Source: Cavia porcellus
Taxonomy: Eukaryota; Chordata; Mammalia; Rodentia; Caviidae
Length of the DNA: 64,000 bases
Assembly: GCF_034190915.1 (NCBI RefSeq)
Contig: NW_026947489.1
Coordinates: forward strand, 59,830,001-59,894,000
Reading direction: 5' to 3'
Shown: piece after piece, positions 54,902-64,000 of the stretch
Position numbering within the stretch: the stretch's first letter is position 1
Layout of the letters: the number at the start of each line of letters is the position of its first letter
The notes under the pieces: model-generated
The model's database searches: none
What the model saw: the letters and a program-made list of their open reading frames with translations, nothing else
Told to the model about the DNA's origin: nothing
Position numbers and translations under genes: made by a program

Positions 54902-55639
54902 ATGGATCTGCTTGTGAACTTCTCCTTTACCCTCTCCACCCCATCCTCTCTGGAGTCTAACCACAGCCTGGGAGCTGAGGACCTGCGCCCCAGCCCGCCC
55001 TTGCTCTCCGTCTTCAGCATGCTCGTTCTGACCTTGCTGGGCCTTCTAGTGGCAGCCACGTTCGCCTGGAACCTGCTGGTGCTGGCCACCATCCTCCGCG
55101 TGCGCACCTTCCACCGTGTCCCACATAACCTGGTGGCCTCCATGGCTGTCTCCGATGTGCTGGTGGCCGCGCTGGTCATGCCACTGAGTCTGGTGCATGA
55201 ACTGTCTGGGCGCCGCTGGCAGCTAGGCCGGAGGCTGTGCCAGCTGTGGGTGGCATGCGATGTGCTGTGCTGCACGGCCAGCATCTGGAATGTGACGGCC
55301 ATAGCCCTGGACCGATACTGGTCCATCGCATGTCACCTGGAATACACGACCCGCGCTCGAAAGCGCGCATCCAATGTAATGATCGCGCTCACCTGGGCAC
55401 TCTCGGCTGTCATCTCTCTGGCCCCGCTGCTGTTTGGCTGGGGGGAGACGTACTCTGAGCACCGAGAGGAGTGCCAGGTGAGCCGAGAGCCCTCCTACGC
55501 CGTGTTCTCCACCGTGGGGGCTTTCTACCTGCCGCTCTGCGTGGTGCTCTTCGTATACTGGAAGATCTACAAGGCTGCCAAGCTCCGTGTGGGTGCCAGG
55601 AAGACCAACAGCGTCTCACCTGTGCCTGAAGCCATGGAG
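54902..55639 (+). CDS. HTR5A: HTR5A exon 1: 5-HT5A receptor residues 1-246
   Basis: Encodes the N-terminus and transmembrane helices 1-5 of the serotonin 5-HT5A receptor, a Gi/o-coupled class A GPCR of neuronal plasma membranes. The extracellular tail has two N-glycosylation sequons (N6, N20). Seen directly are Asp85 in helix 2 (the sodium-site Asp), Cys113 and Cys191 (disulphide), Asp120 in helix 3 (binds the serotonin amine), and Asp-Arg-Tyr 137-139. The exon stops after Glu246 at GAG followed by the donor gtgggt (55640). The match to known mammalian HTR5A is near-complete outside the first 30 residues. The N-terminus begins MDLLVNFSF, typical of 5A and not 5B. In the second intracellular loop it reads SIACHLEY where I recall SITRH in other mammals. 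Confidence 0.97.
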
Positions 55640-57449
55640 GTGGGTGCACAGCAATCCCTAACAATCCCTCACTCGCATCTGTGCAGGCTGTACCCGGGAC
55701 GCTATCCATCCCTGACGTTGGTGGAAAGTGGAACTTTTGGATTTAGGGAGGGTCAGGCTGGGGAGAAACCAAGGGCCAGAATTTGCTCTGACAAACTTCA
55801 CATCCCGGAGCTACCCATCCTACTGGCATCTCTGATAGGGGACTTCCTTAGCTATAAAATGAGGAGCCTGAGCTGCCTGTTCTACTTGGTCTCCCTTGGA
55901 ACTAAAACCTTGTGGGACTGTGACAACCTTTAAGGCATACAGAGAAGTAGGTGCCTAGGGCATCTGGAGTCTGCACTTCTGAATCCCCTGCAGCTTTCTA
56001 TCCTGAGAGTGGGTACTGGGTAGAGGAGTTTCTGGACTCCACAGGAGATCACCACACTCAGGAATAGCACCTTAGAGTCCTTCTTTTCCTTGAAAATTAT
56101 GGCTACCAATTTTGCAAAATGTGCCTGGGTTGCTGTCGCTTGACGGCGACCTCCCCTGCTGATGTGGGATTGCAAGTATTGTTTACTTGGGTCTCAGTGC
56201 CTATGTTGGTGTCTGTTCCATGCCTTGTGGCACTGCTCAGCTCTATTCCCTGTGGCCCCATCAGCTGCCCAAGGACCATTTGTTTCCCTCCTGATCGTGA
56301 GGACACTATGGCAGGAAATTAAAAACTCACGACTGACAACTGACCAGCTCCCCACAAATAGCATTTAATGTGAAACCACCGCTCCAGCAAGCAGGAAGCC
56401 TCCTTTTTTAAATTTTCTTCTCATCCACACTTTCCTGTTTTTTGTTAACTCTTGATAACCTGACCCTATGATGCCAGAGTCTATAGTCACATCAATCCAC
56501 TGGATGTGCAGACTTCTTCCCTACCCCTTCCTTACTGATTACTAAGGCTCATTCTGAATCTCACTCACATACCGAAGTCAGGTCAGGAACATTCACAGGC
56601 CTCATTTTCTGTTACTGGGCTCTGGGGCAGCAAAACGCATTTAATGAAGCATCCCGCACCGTGCGCACTATGGGCTTGAAGAGAGAAGAAGCGGAAAGAC
56701 AGGCTTTGCCTATGGAGATCTGGGGAGACAGATGGATCTATGGACAGCTGGGGAGACAGACACCTTTTGTGAGTCCTACAGGATGGCTGCATTTTCTCTA
56801 GTTGGTAGCTAATTCTAGACATACCCAGTGGCCAAAACTTAAAGAGACTAGAGATGTTTCTAGGGAAAGTAGAGGGATTCAAGAAGAAAGAGGGGAAAAG
56901 GGTTCAGAGGTCATCTGTCCTTTGTCTGTGACAGTAGTCCTCAGCTAAGGGTAGCATTGCATCCCAGGGCACAGGTGGACAGTCTGGAGACATTTCTGGT
57001 AATTCAGACTTGGGAACAGTGTGCTACTGGCCTTTAGCATGCAGAGAACAGGGATGCTGCTGAACTGGACAGCCCTGCAGCCAAGACTTGTTCAAACCAA
57101 AATGTCCAGAACATCAAACACTGGGAACTCTGAGATATTAGATTTCTGCACTGAACAGGAAGCAGCAATGAGGAAAGATGCCAGAGAGACCACCAAAGTA
57201 TAGGAGAATACACTCAGATTCTGGATCAAGAGTAAGAGGGCTGGTCACCTCCACAGCCCTGTCTACAGGAATCCTCTAAGGCTGGATGCCCATCAAGGCA
57301 AGCAAGGTTGACAATGAACACCAATCCCCACTTTAAGAGGAAAATCATTTCCAGTTGGCTCTTTGTGCTTGTTGTGAAAGGAAGAGCGTGGTCCATTGTC
57401 TTTGTCCTGATGATAGCAGAAACAAAGCATTATGAGACCTTTGTACACA

Positions 57450-57450
<1 letters not shown>

Positions 57451-57490
<40 letters not shown>
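57451..57490 (+). repeat. (AC)n microsatellite in HTR5A intron
   Basis: About 20 uninterrupted AC dinucleotides. Confidence 0.95.
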
Positions 57491-57493
<3 letters not shown>

Positions 57494-58354
57494 TTCCTGT
57501 CCTTGCCTCTTTTTAAAACATGTCCCTTCGCTTTCTGAGACCCATACATGATCCAGGGTTCTGTGTATAAAATGGGGGTGCCTTTGTCCTTTTGTTATGC
57601 TGAAGGATAACAGCAAGCCAGGCTTCCTGACTGCTTGGTGATAGTGGGTGTCAAAGTTTCTAAATACAGTCCTACTGCCAGCAAGCTGTGTTACCTAGGG
57701 AAACCACAGCATGTCTTCCCAGTTTCTTCATCTTCTGAGTTTCATTTGAATGCATGCAGGCCCTAACCTACATCAGGCACTGGGATGGAAACTGGCAACA
57801 GGAGAAAAATGTCCTTAAACTTGTCAAAGGACATAAACCATCCTAGAAGATCTGAAATTAAATGATGGAAAGAAAGGTATAACTTACCAGACAGAGAAAG
57901 CCATACGGGTCTGGTCAGACACACTCTCCCTGTGCAGAAAGGAGAAAGCTGATGTTGCACAGTGCTTCTGGAAGGATGCTCTGGGGCTCAGGCTGTTAAG
58001 GTACAAGGTGCATCTGTATGAACAGCTGTTGCTTGGTTGTTACTCTGATGGGAATTTGTTGGAGCGAGTGCATTATTGATGAGCTGACATTTAGAAGCAA
58101 AAGGCCAACACCTGTAGATTGGCTTGTAAAGACATCTTCATTGAGGTGAACTGTCCTTGATCGAGGAGTTGGTTAGAACCAGTTGGAGAGCCTCCGTCTT
58201 CCCCTACATGTGTTTTTCTCTGCCTCCTACTTGTGGTCCTAATTCAGCCAAAGCTTCAGGGAGACCATCGAGGACTTGCCACATTCTAACTACTGTTGTT
58301 GGCTCTCATTAAAGGTGAAATTTCATGTGGAGATCTGAGGTCAACAGTGCTCAC

Positions 58355-58575
58355 TGAGGATTGGGGTAGCTCTGTGGTAGAGTACCTGTCTGCATGCATG
58401 AGACCCTAGGTTTGGTTTCCAGCCTGTGGGGGAAGGGGAGGGGAATGCAAGAGAGGGGAGAGGGGAGAAAGGAAAAGGGAGAAGAGAAGAGAAGAGAAGA
58501 GAAGAGAAGAGAAGAAGAGAAAGAAGAGAAGAGAGGAAAGGAGAGGACAGGAGAGGAGAGGAGAGGAAACGGGAG
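58355..58575 (+). mobile_element. Old ID-type SINE with a polypurine (GAGAA)n tail
   Basis: gaggattggggtagctctgt and gcatgcatgagaccctagg are a diverged ID body. Its tail has become a 130-bp G+A tract (58433-58570) with repeated gagaa units. Confidence 0.75.
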
Positions 58576-59486
58576 GGAGATTGTGCACTGATTCACATGA
58601 CTGTCTAGTCTTTCAATCATTCTAATCATCTCTCTGAATAAGGCTGAGAATGCAAATTTGTGGACAAAAGACACTGAACAGGTATGGGACAAACAAGTTT
58701 AACTATAAGCAGACTGTGGAAGAGCTGGATGAGATCCCAAATTATGATGCAAGTTCTCCTCTCTCTGATCAAAAAAGCAAGTCTCAAAGTTTCTCCGTTT
58801 TTTTCTTAGGGATTTAGGTACTGCCTTTTCTTCTAGCTTACACAGAGGTCATTTTACCATGTATGCATGCAGGTCTAACAGGAAGTAGTAACTGCTGTAC
58901 AGGAAGTAGTGCCTGAGGAGTCAACTCTGCAGTTGACCAGAGGAAAACTTCAGGCTCTTTGATTAGTCATGGCTACAGGGGCTCAGGCATTGCCTGGGGA
59001 CAGAGAGCACTGGCTGTAATTTGCTTTGAAAGCTTATGTGGCATTATTTACTGTGACAGCTTTTAAACAATAATGAAAACTTCTATTTACCTAATTATCA
59101 TGAATAGAATCACTCCCTATCCTTAGGAGTCTTTCCCTGTGAGAGTTTCACTCTTTTGTGCTCTTTGATAAGAGGTGCAGGGTACAGGAAGAGAGATTTT
59201 ACTTCTGATTTTGTGAGTGTGTTAAGGGTTGCAGTGTTATGGACTATGTTTTCCAGTATTTATCTCCAACATCTTCATCTTTAATTGCTCAGCACCTGAT
59301 ATTTTACTGTTTTTCAAATAAATTCCAGCAAGGTTGTTATGCAAAATCAATAATTCATATATCAACTATGCTATTTTAATGCTAGTATTCTTACTACACT
59401 CTAATATGTGTTATATAATAAACAAGTCAGATCCACTACTGTAGAGAGGCAGTGTGTTATGGATTAAGAACTGGTGGTCAACTTAA

Positions 59487-60230
59487 TGCCAGCTGGATTA
59501 CATCATCATGGCACTGAGCAAAGATGCTCCACCTGAGGAAAGTTGCCAGGATAAATAGGTGGAGAAGGAGAAGGAGGTTGTTGAGACATTAATACATTGT
59601 TGCACTGAGGCATTGTGGGGTCTCCTATGCATTGCTGTTTGAGCTGTTGGCTCTCCTGGAGAAGCTCTGGTCCTCACATCAAGCATTGCTTCCTGGCTCC
59701 AGAGGGGAAGACGTGTGCCACTTGGTCTCCAGGATGAACTCATCATGCTGGCTTCCTGGCATGTACCCGACTGTGCTGGTCATTGGAGGAGCTCTGGGCC
59801 TCCATGTAGCTAAGGATGGCTGTGGTGCTTTTCAGGACAGCCCTGGTCTTATTGTGAGTGTGACTTCTCGGCTCCAGTGTAGAACCCTCATCCCACTAGC
59901 ACAGCTCCTTCACCCTGCTGGCATGGACTTCCAGGCTTCCCCTGCTGACCTTTGGGCCTTCCCGGCACGGATCCATAAAAGAGACTGGAGTGAGTCCTTC
60001 TTGTGGGCTCTGGATCTCCAGTTGGACTTGTGGGAGGCACTGTTATGAGCTCTGGGTTCTTATCTGGACTCATGTGGGACATTACTGGGGACTCAGGCCC
60101 TTGACTAAATATTCTATGTTCTTGGTGTTGCGAATAGATTTCCTGCATTTTCTTGTGTCAACTCCTGGTGACCATTATAAAAGTATTATAAACTCCATGT
60201 CCTGATTCTAATTGTTCTCTGCACAACCCC
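59487..60230. repeat. Unassigned repeat-like segment in HTR5A intron
   Basis: The 138-codon ORF at 59632-60048 resembles no family I know. The phrase pattern suggests an old LTR or other interspersed repeat, but I cannot name it. Confidence 0.25.
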
Positions 60231-61505
60231 TGACTACAACACAGTGTGAATTGGGTAAATGGTTTGAATTAACCAGGCAGACTTTTCCTCCTTGTCTAGC
60301 ACCAAAAGGATTGTGTGTTTCGGACAAGCAAGTTCTGTAGCTCTCCTGAGCCTCAGAAGCCTGGAGTCTGGAAGAGCAAGGTGATGGTCAGGCCAGTGTC
60401 ACCTCTGAGTGTGATCTGCCAACTTAGGATCTGTCCTGTGGCTAAGCTGAGTTGGTAGCTTTGCTAACTTAGGTAATTCACCCATTGCAATTCCCTCCTT
60501 CATATTTAACTGCTGCATGCTCAGCCACTTGTGGCTTCCACTCTCCTACAAGCTAAACACAAGTCTGGGTTGGAGAGAGGTACTTTCTTTTCAGGAAGTT
60601 CAGCTTTTTGTGAAAGAAGGAGCTGAAGGCGGAGACCGTCCTGCTGCAAGCTCTCCATTGGAGGACCCAGGAGCAGAGCGAGGGCTGTGGTGTGTTCCAC
60701 TTAATGGTGGAAGCCCAGTGTCCAGTGACTCTTGAAGTATGTTCCTGACACACATAGGTGTGTGGGGTCAGACAAAGCAGAAGCCCAGAGAGGTAGGCAT
60801 CCTGACCAGGGCACTGTTACTTTGAAAGGACTCACTGAAATCTAGAACATCATAAAGATTTTAGAAATCTGGCCCTAAGTTTATAGGTGTTGGATAAAGA
60901 TTTATCACATTTTCATTTTACTGGGTGTTGGACCTGGATAGTGCAGCACTATATCCACAGCCCTTTAAATTTTTGTTTGCGCTTTGATTTTCCTCACTAA
61001 CAGTAGGATCCTCGATCCCGAGGCTCAGGAGTAGCAGAGAGAAGCAGGTCCCAGTCACTCTGTGATCACAAAGGCTGAGTCCCAAACTCTATAGCACGCT
61101 CTGCCACCAAGCCAGCATGCTTAGTAAGGTAGAGAATTACATGCTTATGATATTTGCAGCATTTCACAGGCTCCTTGGGCAGGACTCCATGGTAAATTAG
61201 GAGCTCCTTGTGCTAAGTCTTTGTTACTGAATCACATGCACTGCAGCCCTGTAGTTGCTGTTGTCTCCTCTGTTGAGCAAACAGGGCAGTGGTGTCACAC
61301 TCCTCCACATCTACGACCCACGTGAACAGCCGGGCTTATTGTCCCACTTCCTGTCTATGGCTGAGTCCCACAGCCACTGGGTTCCCATGCCTGGAAATCC
61401 AGCTTTGTCTTGGAGTGGACATGTGGGGCCCAGGCCATTCTCACCTGGGCTCAGCCTGGCAGATGAGAGCTAGGTCTTCATGACACTCCTGCTTGTGTCT
61501 TGCAG

Positions 61506-61838
61506 GTGAAGGACTCCACACAACAGTCCCAGATGGTGTTCACAGTCCGCCCTACCACTGTCACCTTCCAGACAGACGGGGACACGTGGCGGGAGCAGAA
61601 GGAACAGAGAGCAGCCCTCATGGTGGGCATCCTCATCGGGGTGTTCGTGCTGTGCTGGATCCCCTTCTTTGTCACCGAGCTTGTCGGCCCCCTCTGCTCC
61701 TGGGATATCCCGGCCATCTGGAAAAGCATCTTCCTCTGGCTTGGCTACTCTAACTCCTTCTTCAACCCCCTCATCTACACAGCCTTCAACAAGAACTATA
61801 GCAGCGCCTTCAAGAGCTTCTTTTCGAGACAGCACTGA
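61506..61838 (+). CDS. HTR5A: HTR5A exon 2: 5-HT5A receptor residues 247-356 and stop
   Basis: Encodes the end of the third intracellular loop, helices 6-7 and the cytoplasmic tail. The acceptor is cttgcag (AG 61504-61505), and the join to exon 1 is phase 0, giving Glu-Val-Lys. Seen directly are FVLCWIPFF (helix 6 CWxP, residues 293-301), Asn-Pro-Leu-Ile-Tyr (333-337) in helix 7, and the C-terminus FFSRQH. TGA is at 61836-61838. The spliced protein is 356 residues against 357 in human, with the one-residue gap in the N-terminal tail. No stop, frameshift or lost catalytic or ligand residue is visible, so the gene appears intact. Confidence 0.97.
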   Translation: MKDSTQQSQMVFTVRPTTVTFQTDGDTWREQKEQRAALMVGILIGVFVLCWIPFFVTELVGPLCSWDIPAIWKSIFLWLGYSNSFFNPLIYTAFNKNYSSAFKSFFSRQH

Positions 61839-62345
61839 TCATAGTTGAGGGCAAAAATGCCTTTGTCCTGTGGCTCTGTAGAAGTTTGGACTCTGCACCC
61901 TGCAGCCACGGAGTGGTAAAATTCTCCAAGTACCACATGGCCATCTCAGAGCTCAGTTCACCCATTTCCTAACTTGCACACAGCGGGGACATCTTCACCC
62001 AGGGCTCTGTGTGTCCCATTTGCCTCCTGTCCCTTACTCTGCACCAGCAGCCGCAGACCTGGCCCACCAAGGACCCACTCCTTCCCTAAGTCCACTCCAA
62101 CACAGCCCCTGGCATGGACCTGGAGAAGCCCTATCATGGAAGCAAGTGGGAGGAGGTACAGCATAGGGGCAAGGGAAGGAGGATGGGAAAAAAACCCAAT
62201 GAGATGCAAGGAGACCATAATACTAAGCTGTCCAGACTCATTCTCGTGTGCACCTAGTAACCGTGTCCTGACTCTTACCATTTATTTCCAACTTTCAACC
62301 ACAAAGCATTGTTTACAAACATATTAAAGTATGCAGCCCCTCTGA
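61839..62345 (+). other. HTR5A: HTR5A 3' UTR (probable, end uncertain)
   Basis: Sequence following the stop codon. An ATTAAA variant polyadenylation signal occurs near 62321 (acatattaaagtatg). A later AATAAA is near 63940. Which is used cannot be told from sequence. Confidence 0.5.
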
Positions 62346-64000
62346 AGAGGACAGTGACTATTGGCAGTATGACATCTACACATGTGCACGCGTGCACACA
62401 CACATACACTATGGAAAAGGCAACTACTTCAATTGACTAGTTTACCCCAACACACAACTCATTTACTTAGATTATGTGTTAAGGGCTAAATGAAATATAT
62501 CCTTCCGTTTTGAAGCAACAATTCACAAACAGTAGAAAAATCTACTAGTTTCATAGAATCTCCCAAACTTGCTTATTTGTGCAGAATTTATTGAAATGAT
62601 TCTGGGCAAAAATCTTTTATCCTCAGATCCTGGTGTTAGACTGTTGTGAAATTGTCACAGCTTCTTAAACAGTTTTACAACAGCAACTATGAGGGCATGT
62701 TCTCCAGATGCATGCGCTTGGGTGGAGTCATTGAGCAATTTGTATTGGCCTGTGGATGCCAGAATAAGTAACCAGAGAGTAGAAGGAGGTCAGTGTGGCC
62801 TTGGTCCCCTACAGGTCAGCTATGTAACTGGTGGGCTGAGGCAGTAAGGGAGTGACGTGGGTATGTACAGCCGTATCAGACTTGGTCACAGCCCCATCTC
62901 CAGAGGCCAAGAACTGTCAGAAAAACACCACTGAAGAATCTCTAGAAACTTTGACAAGGCAGCTGTCTTTTCAGAATTTTGTACATGCTGCCTTCTCACC
63001 AAGAACAGAGGATGCCCAGCTCATTCCAACAATCTTCAAACCAGAGACATCTCAGAATACTTGGTTGCCACCAAAATCCTAATTTGCTGGTTGGTAGCTT
63101 TTCTTACTAGACATGGATCAAGACCTCAGGTCACAGAAACGTACAGTGATGGAATTATTTCTTGAGAAGTCACTTTCGAGGCTGTCTCCATTAGCAAACT
63201 CACCACTGGCAGGACAGAGAGATGGGGAATCACTGCCAAAAGCACCAGAGTCCTGTACACCCATGCATTTCTTTAATTGGCTTAAAGTGCAACTTGTGTC
63301 TTCCTCATGAATTTTGCACTTTAATTGAAGAAAAAGTTCTCCAATTTCCTGGAGCATCAGCCTCAAAGATCACATATCTCCTATCAGGAGCTCAGCCAGC
63401 TGTGGTCTTCATGTCCGCACCAGACTGAGAAGCAAACTGAGATCACATCATATCATAAAGAAGAAGCCACAAAGCCACAAAAGTTTCTCATAGTATGGTT
63501 TTGCCAAAGTTAATTTTTCAAGAGCTCTTTAAAATCAAATTGATAAATATAAAAAGGCCCCCCTCGCTCGAGTCCTAATCCTATGAAGACACTTTTAAAA
63601 TGTTCTAAGTCATACAAATTCTGTCTACTTACTGATCGTTGCTCTATGGGGGAGCGCTCAGTACAGTGAACCTTAAGAGCAAGCAGCAACACGAAGCATG
63701 GTTATTTCTGTTCCTACTTTGCAACTTTCAGTAAAAATAAACCCACGTACCAGTGAGTGCCTACCAGGTTCCCTGCTAAATGTTTACATGAATTATTCTT
63801 TCATTGCCTCAACCATAGAAGATTCTGACCTTTTTAACACCACTCCTCTCATAAGATTTGGTGATTTCACCCACAGAGTCAATCAAAAACAAAACAAAAA
63901 ACCTTGGACATTATGTGGGTTTTAGAAAGCTCCTGGGCAATAAAACTCCCTGTTGTCCACTAATGTCCCTGATTTTTTGAACACATACATTTAAAAATTA
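62346..64000. other. 3' flank of HTR5A with no recognised gene
   Basis: No exon, SINE or RNA gene recognised. In other mammals INSIG1 lies further downstream, outside this window. Confidence 0.45.

Larger units (their letters stand above)
55640..61505 (+). other. HTR5A: HTR5A intron
   Basis: A 5,866-bp intron between coding exons with consensus gt...ag ends. It contains a (CA)n tract, an ID SINE with a purine-rich tail, and an unassigned repeat-like stretch at about 59490-60230. No additional exon is evident. Confidence 0.9.

Noticed and set aside
1..64000. CRISPR arrays, bacterial operons, riboswitches or phage attachment sites
   Set aside because: The window is mammalian nuclear DNA. Direct repeats are SINEs, LTRs, target duplicates and microsatellites.

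Overview
The window is mammalian nuclear DNA, most likely from a rodent. It holds the divergently arranged PAXIP1 and HTR5A loci, the order known from human 7q36 (established knowledge). Rodent origin is inferred from many B1-type (7SL-derived) SINEs with the rodent-style internal duplication, plus tRNA-Ala-like ID-type SINEs. The young ID-type copies carry an unusual anticodon arm reading CTTGCAA and end in ggtaccgataaaaa. That is unlike mouse or rat ID, and no B2 elements were seen. A castorimorph rodent (beaver, kangaroo rat or gopher lineage) is a tentative guess only.

Layout. 1-6.96 kb: the 5' end of PAXIP1 on the minus strand, with coding exon 1 at 6879-6959 and exon 2 at 4553-4687. Its CpG-island promoter spans about 6.47-7.87 kb. 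7.9-14.2 kb: intergenic sequence with an antisense L1 3' end, an RPL13A processed pseudogene and SINEs. 14.2-26.3 kb: a nested block. A NAP1L1 processed pseudogene is split by a class I (gammaretrovirus-like) endogenous retrovirus, ERV1 (14309-19502). A second provirus of the same family, ERV2 (21392-26334), lies in the same orientation downstream. Both have LTRs at each end and perfect 5-bp target duplications. Both carry broken gag, show no recognisable pol, and have a possible env remnant. The pseudogene also contains 27 uninterrupted GCT/CTG units. 26.3-41.7 kb: repeat-rich intergenic DNA with SINEs, a hAT-like MITE, microsatellites and an old L1 fragment. 41.7-47.8 kb: a nearly full-length, dead L1 with 5' monomers, ORF1 and ORF2 remnants, and a 3' UTR containing a second copy of 109 bp of ORF2. 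47.8-54 kb: more repeats.

54.0-62.4 kb: HTR5A on the plus strand, with exon 1 at 54902-55639, a 5.87-kb intron and exon 2 at 61506-61838. The spliced product is an intact 356-residue serotonin 5-HT5A receptor. The final 2 kb is 3' flank.

The two genes do not form one pathway. PAXIP1 is a BRCT-domain chromatin and DNA-damage adaptor, and HTR5A is a neuronal Gi/o-coupled receptor. No previously undescribed system was found. The most informative structures are the nested, relatively datable insertions and the paired sibling proviruses, one of which preserves the empty site for two SINE insertions in the other.
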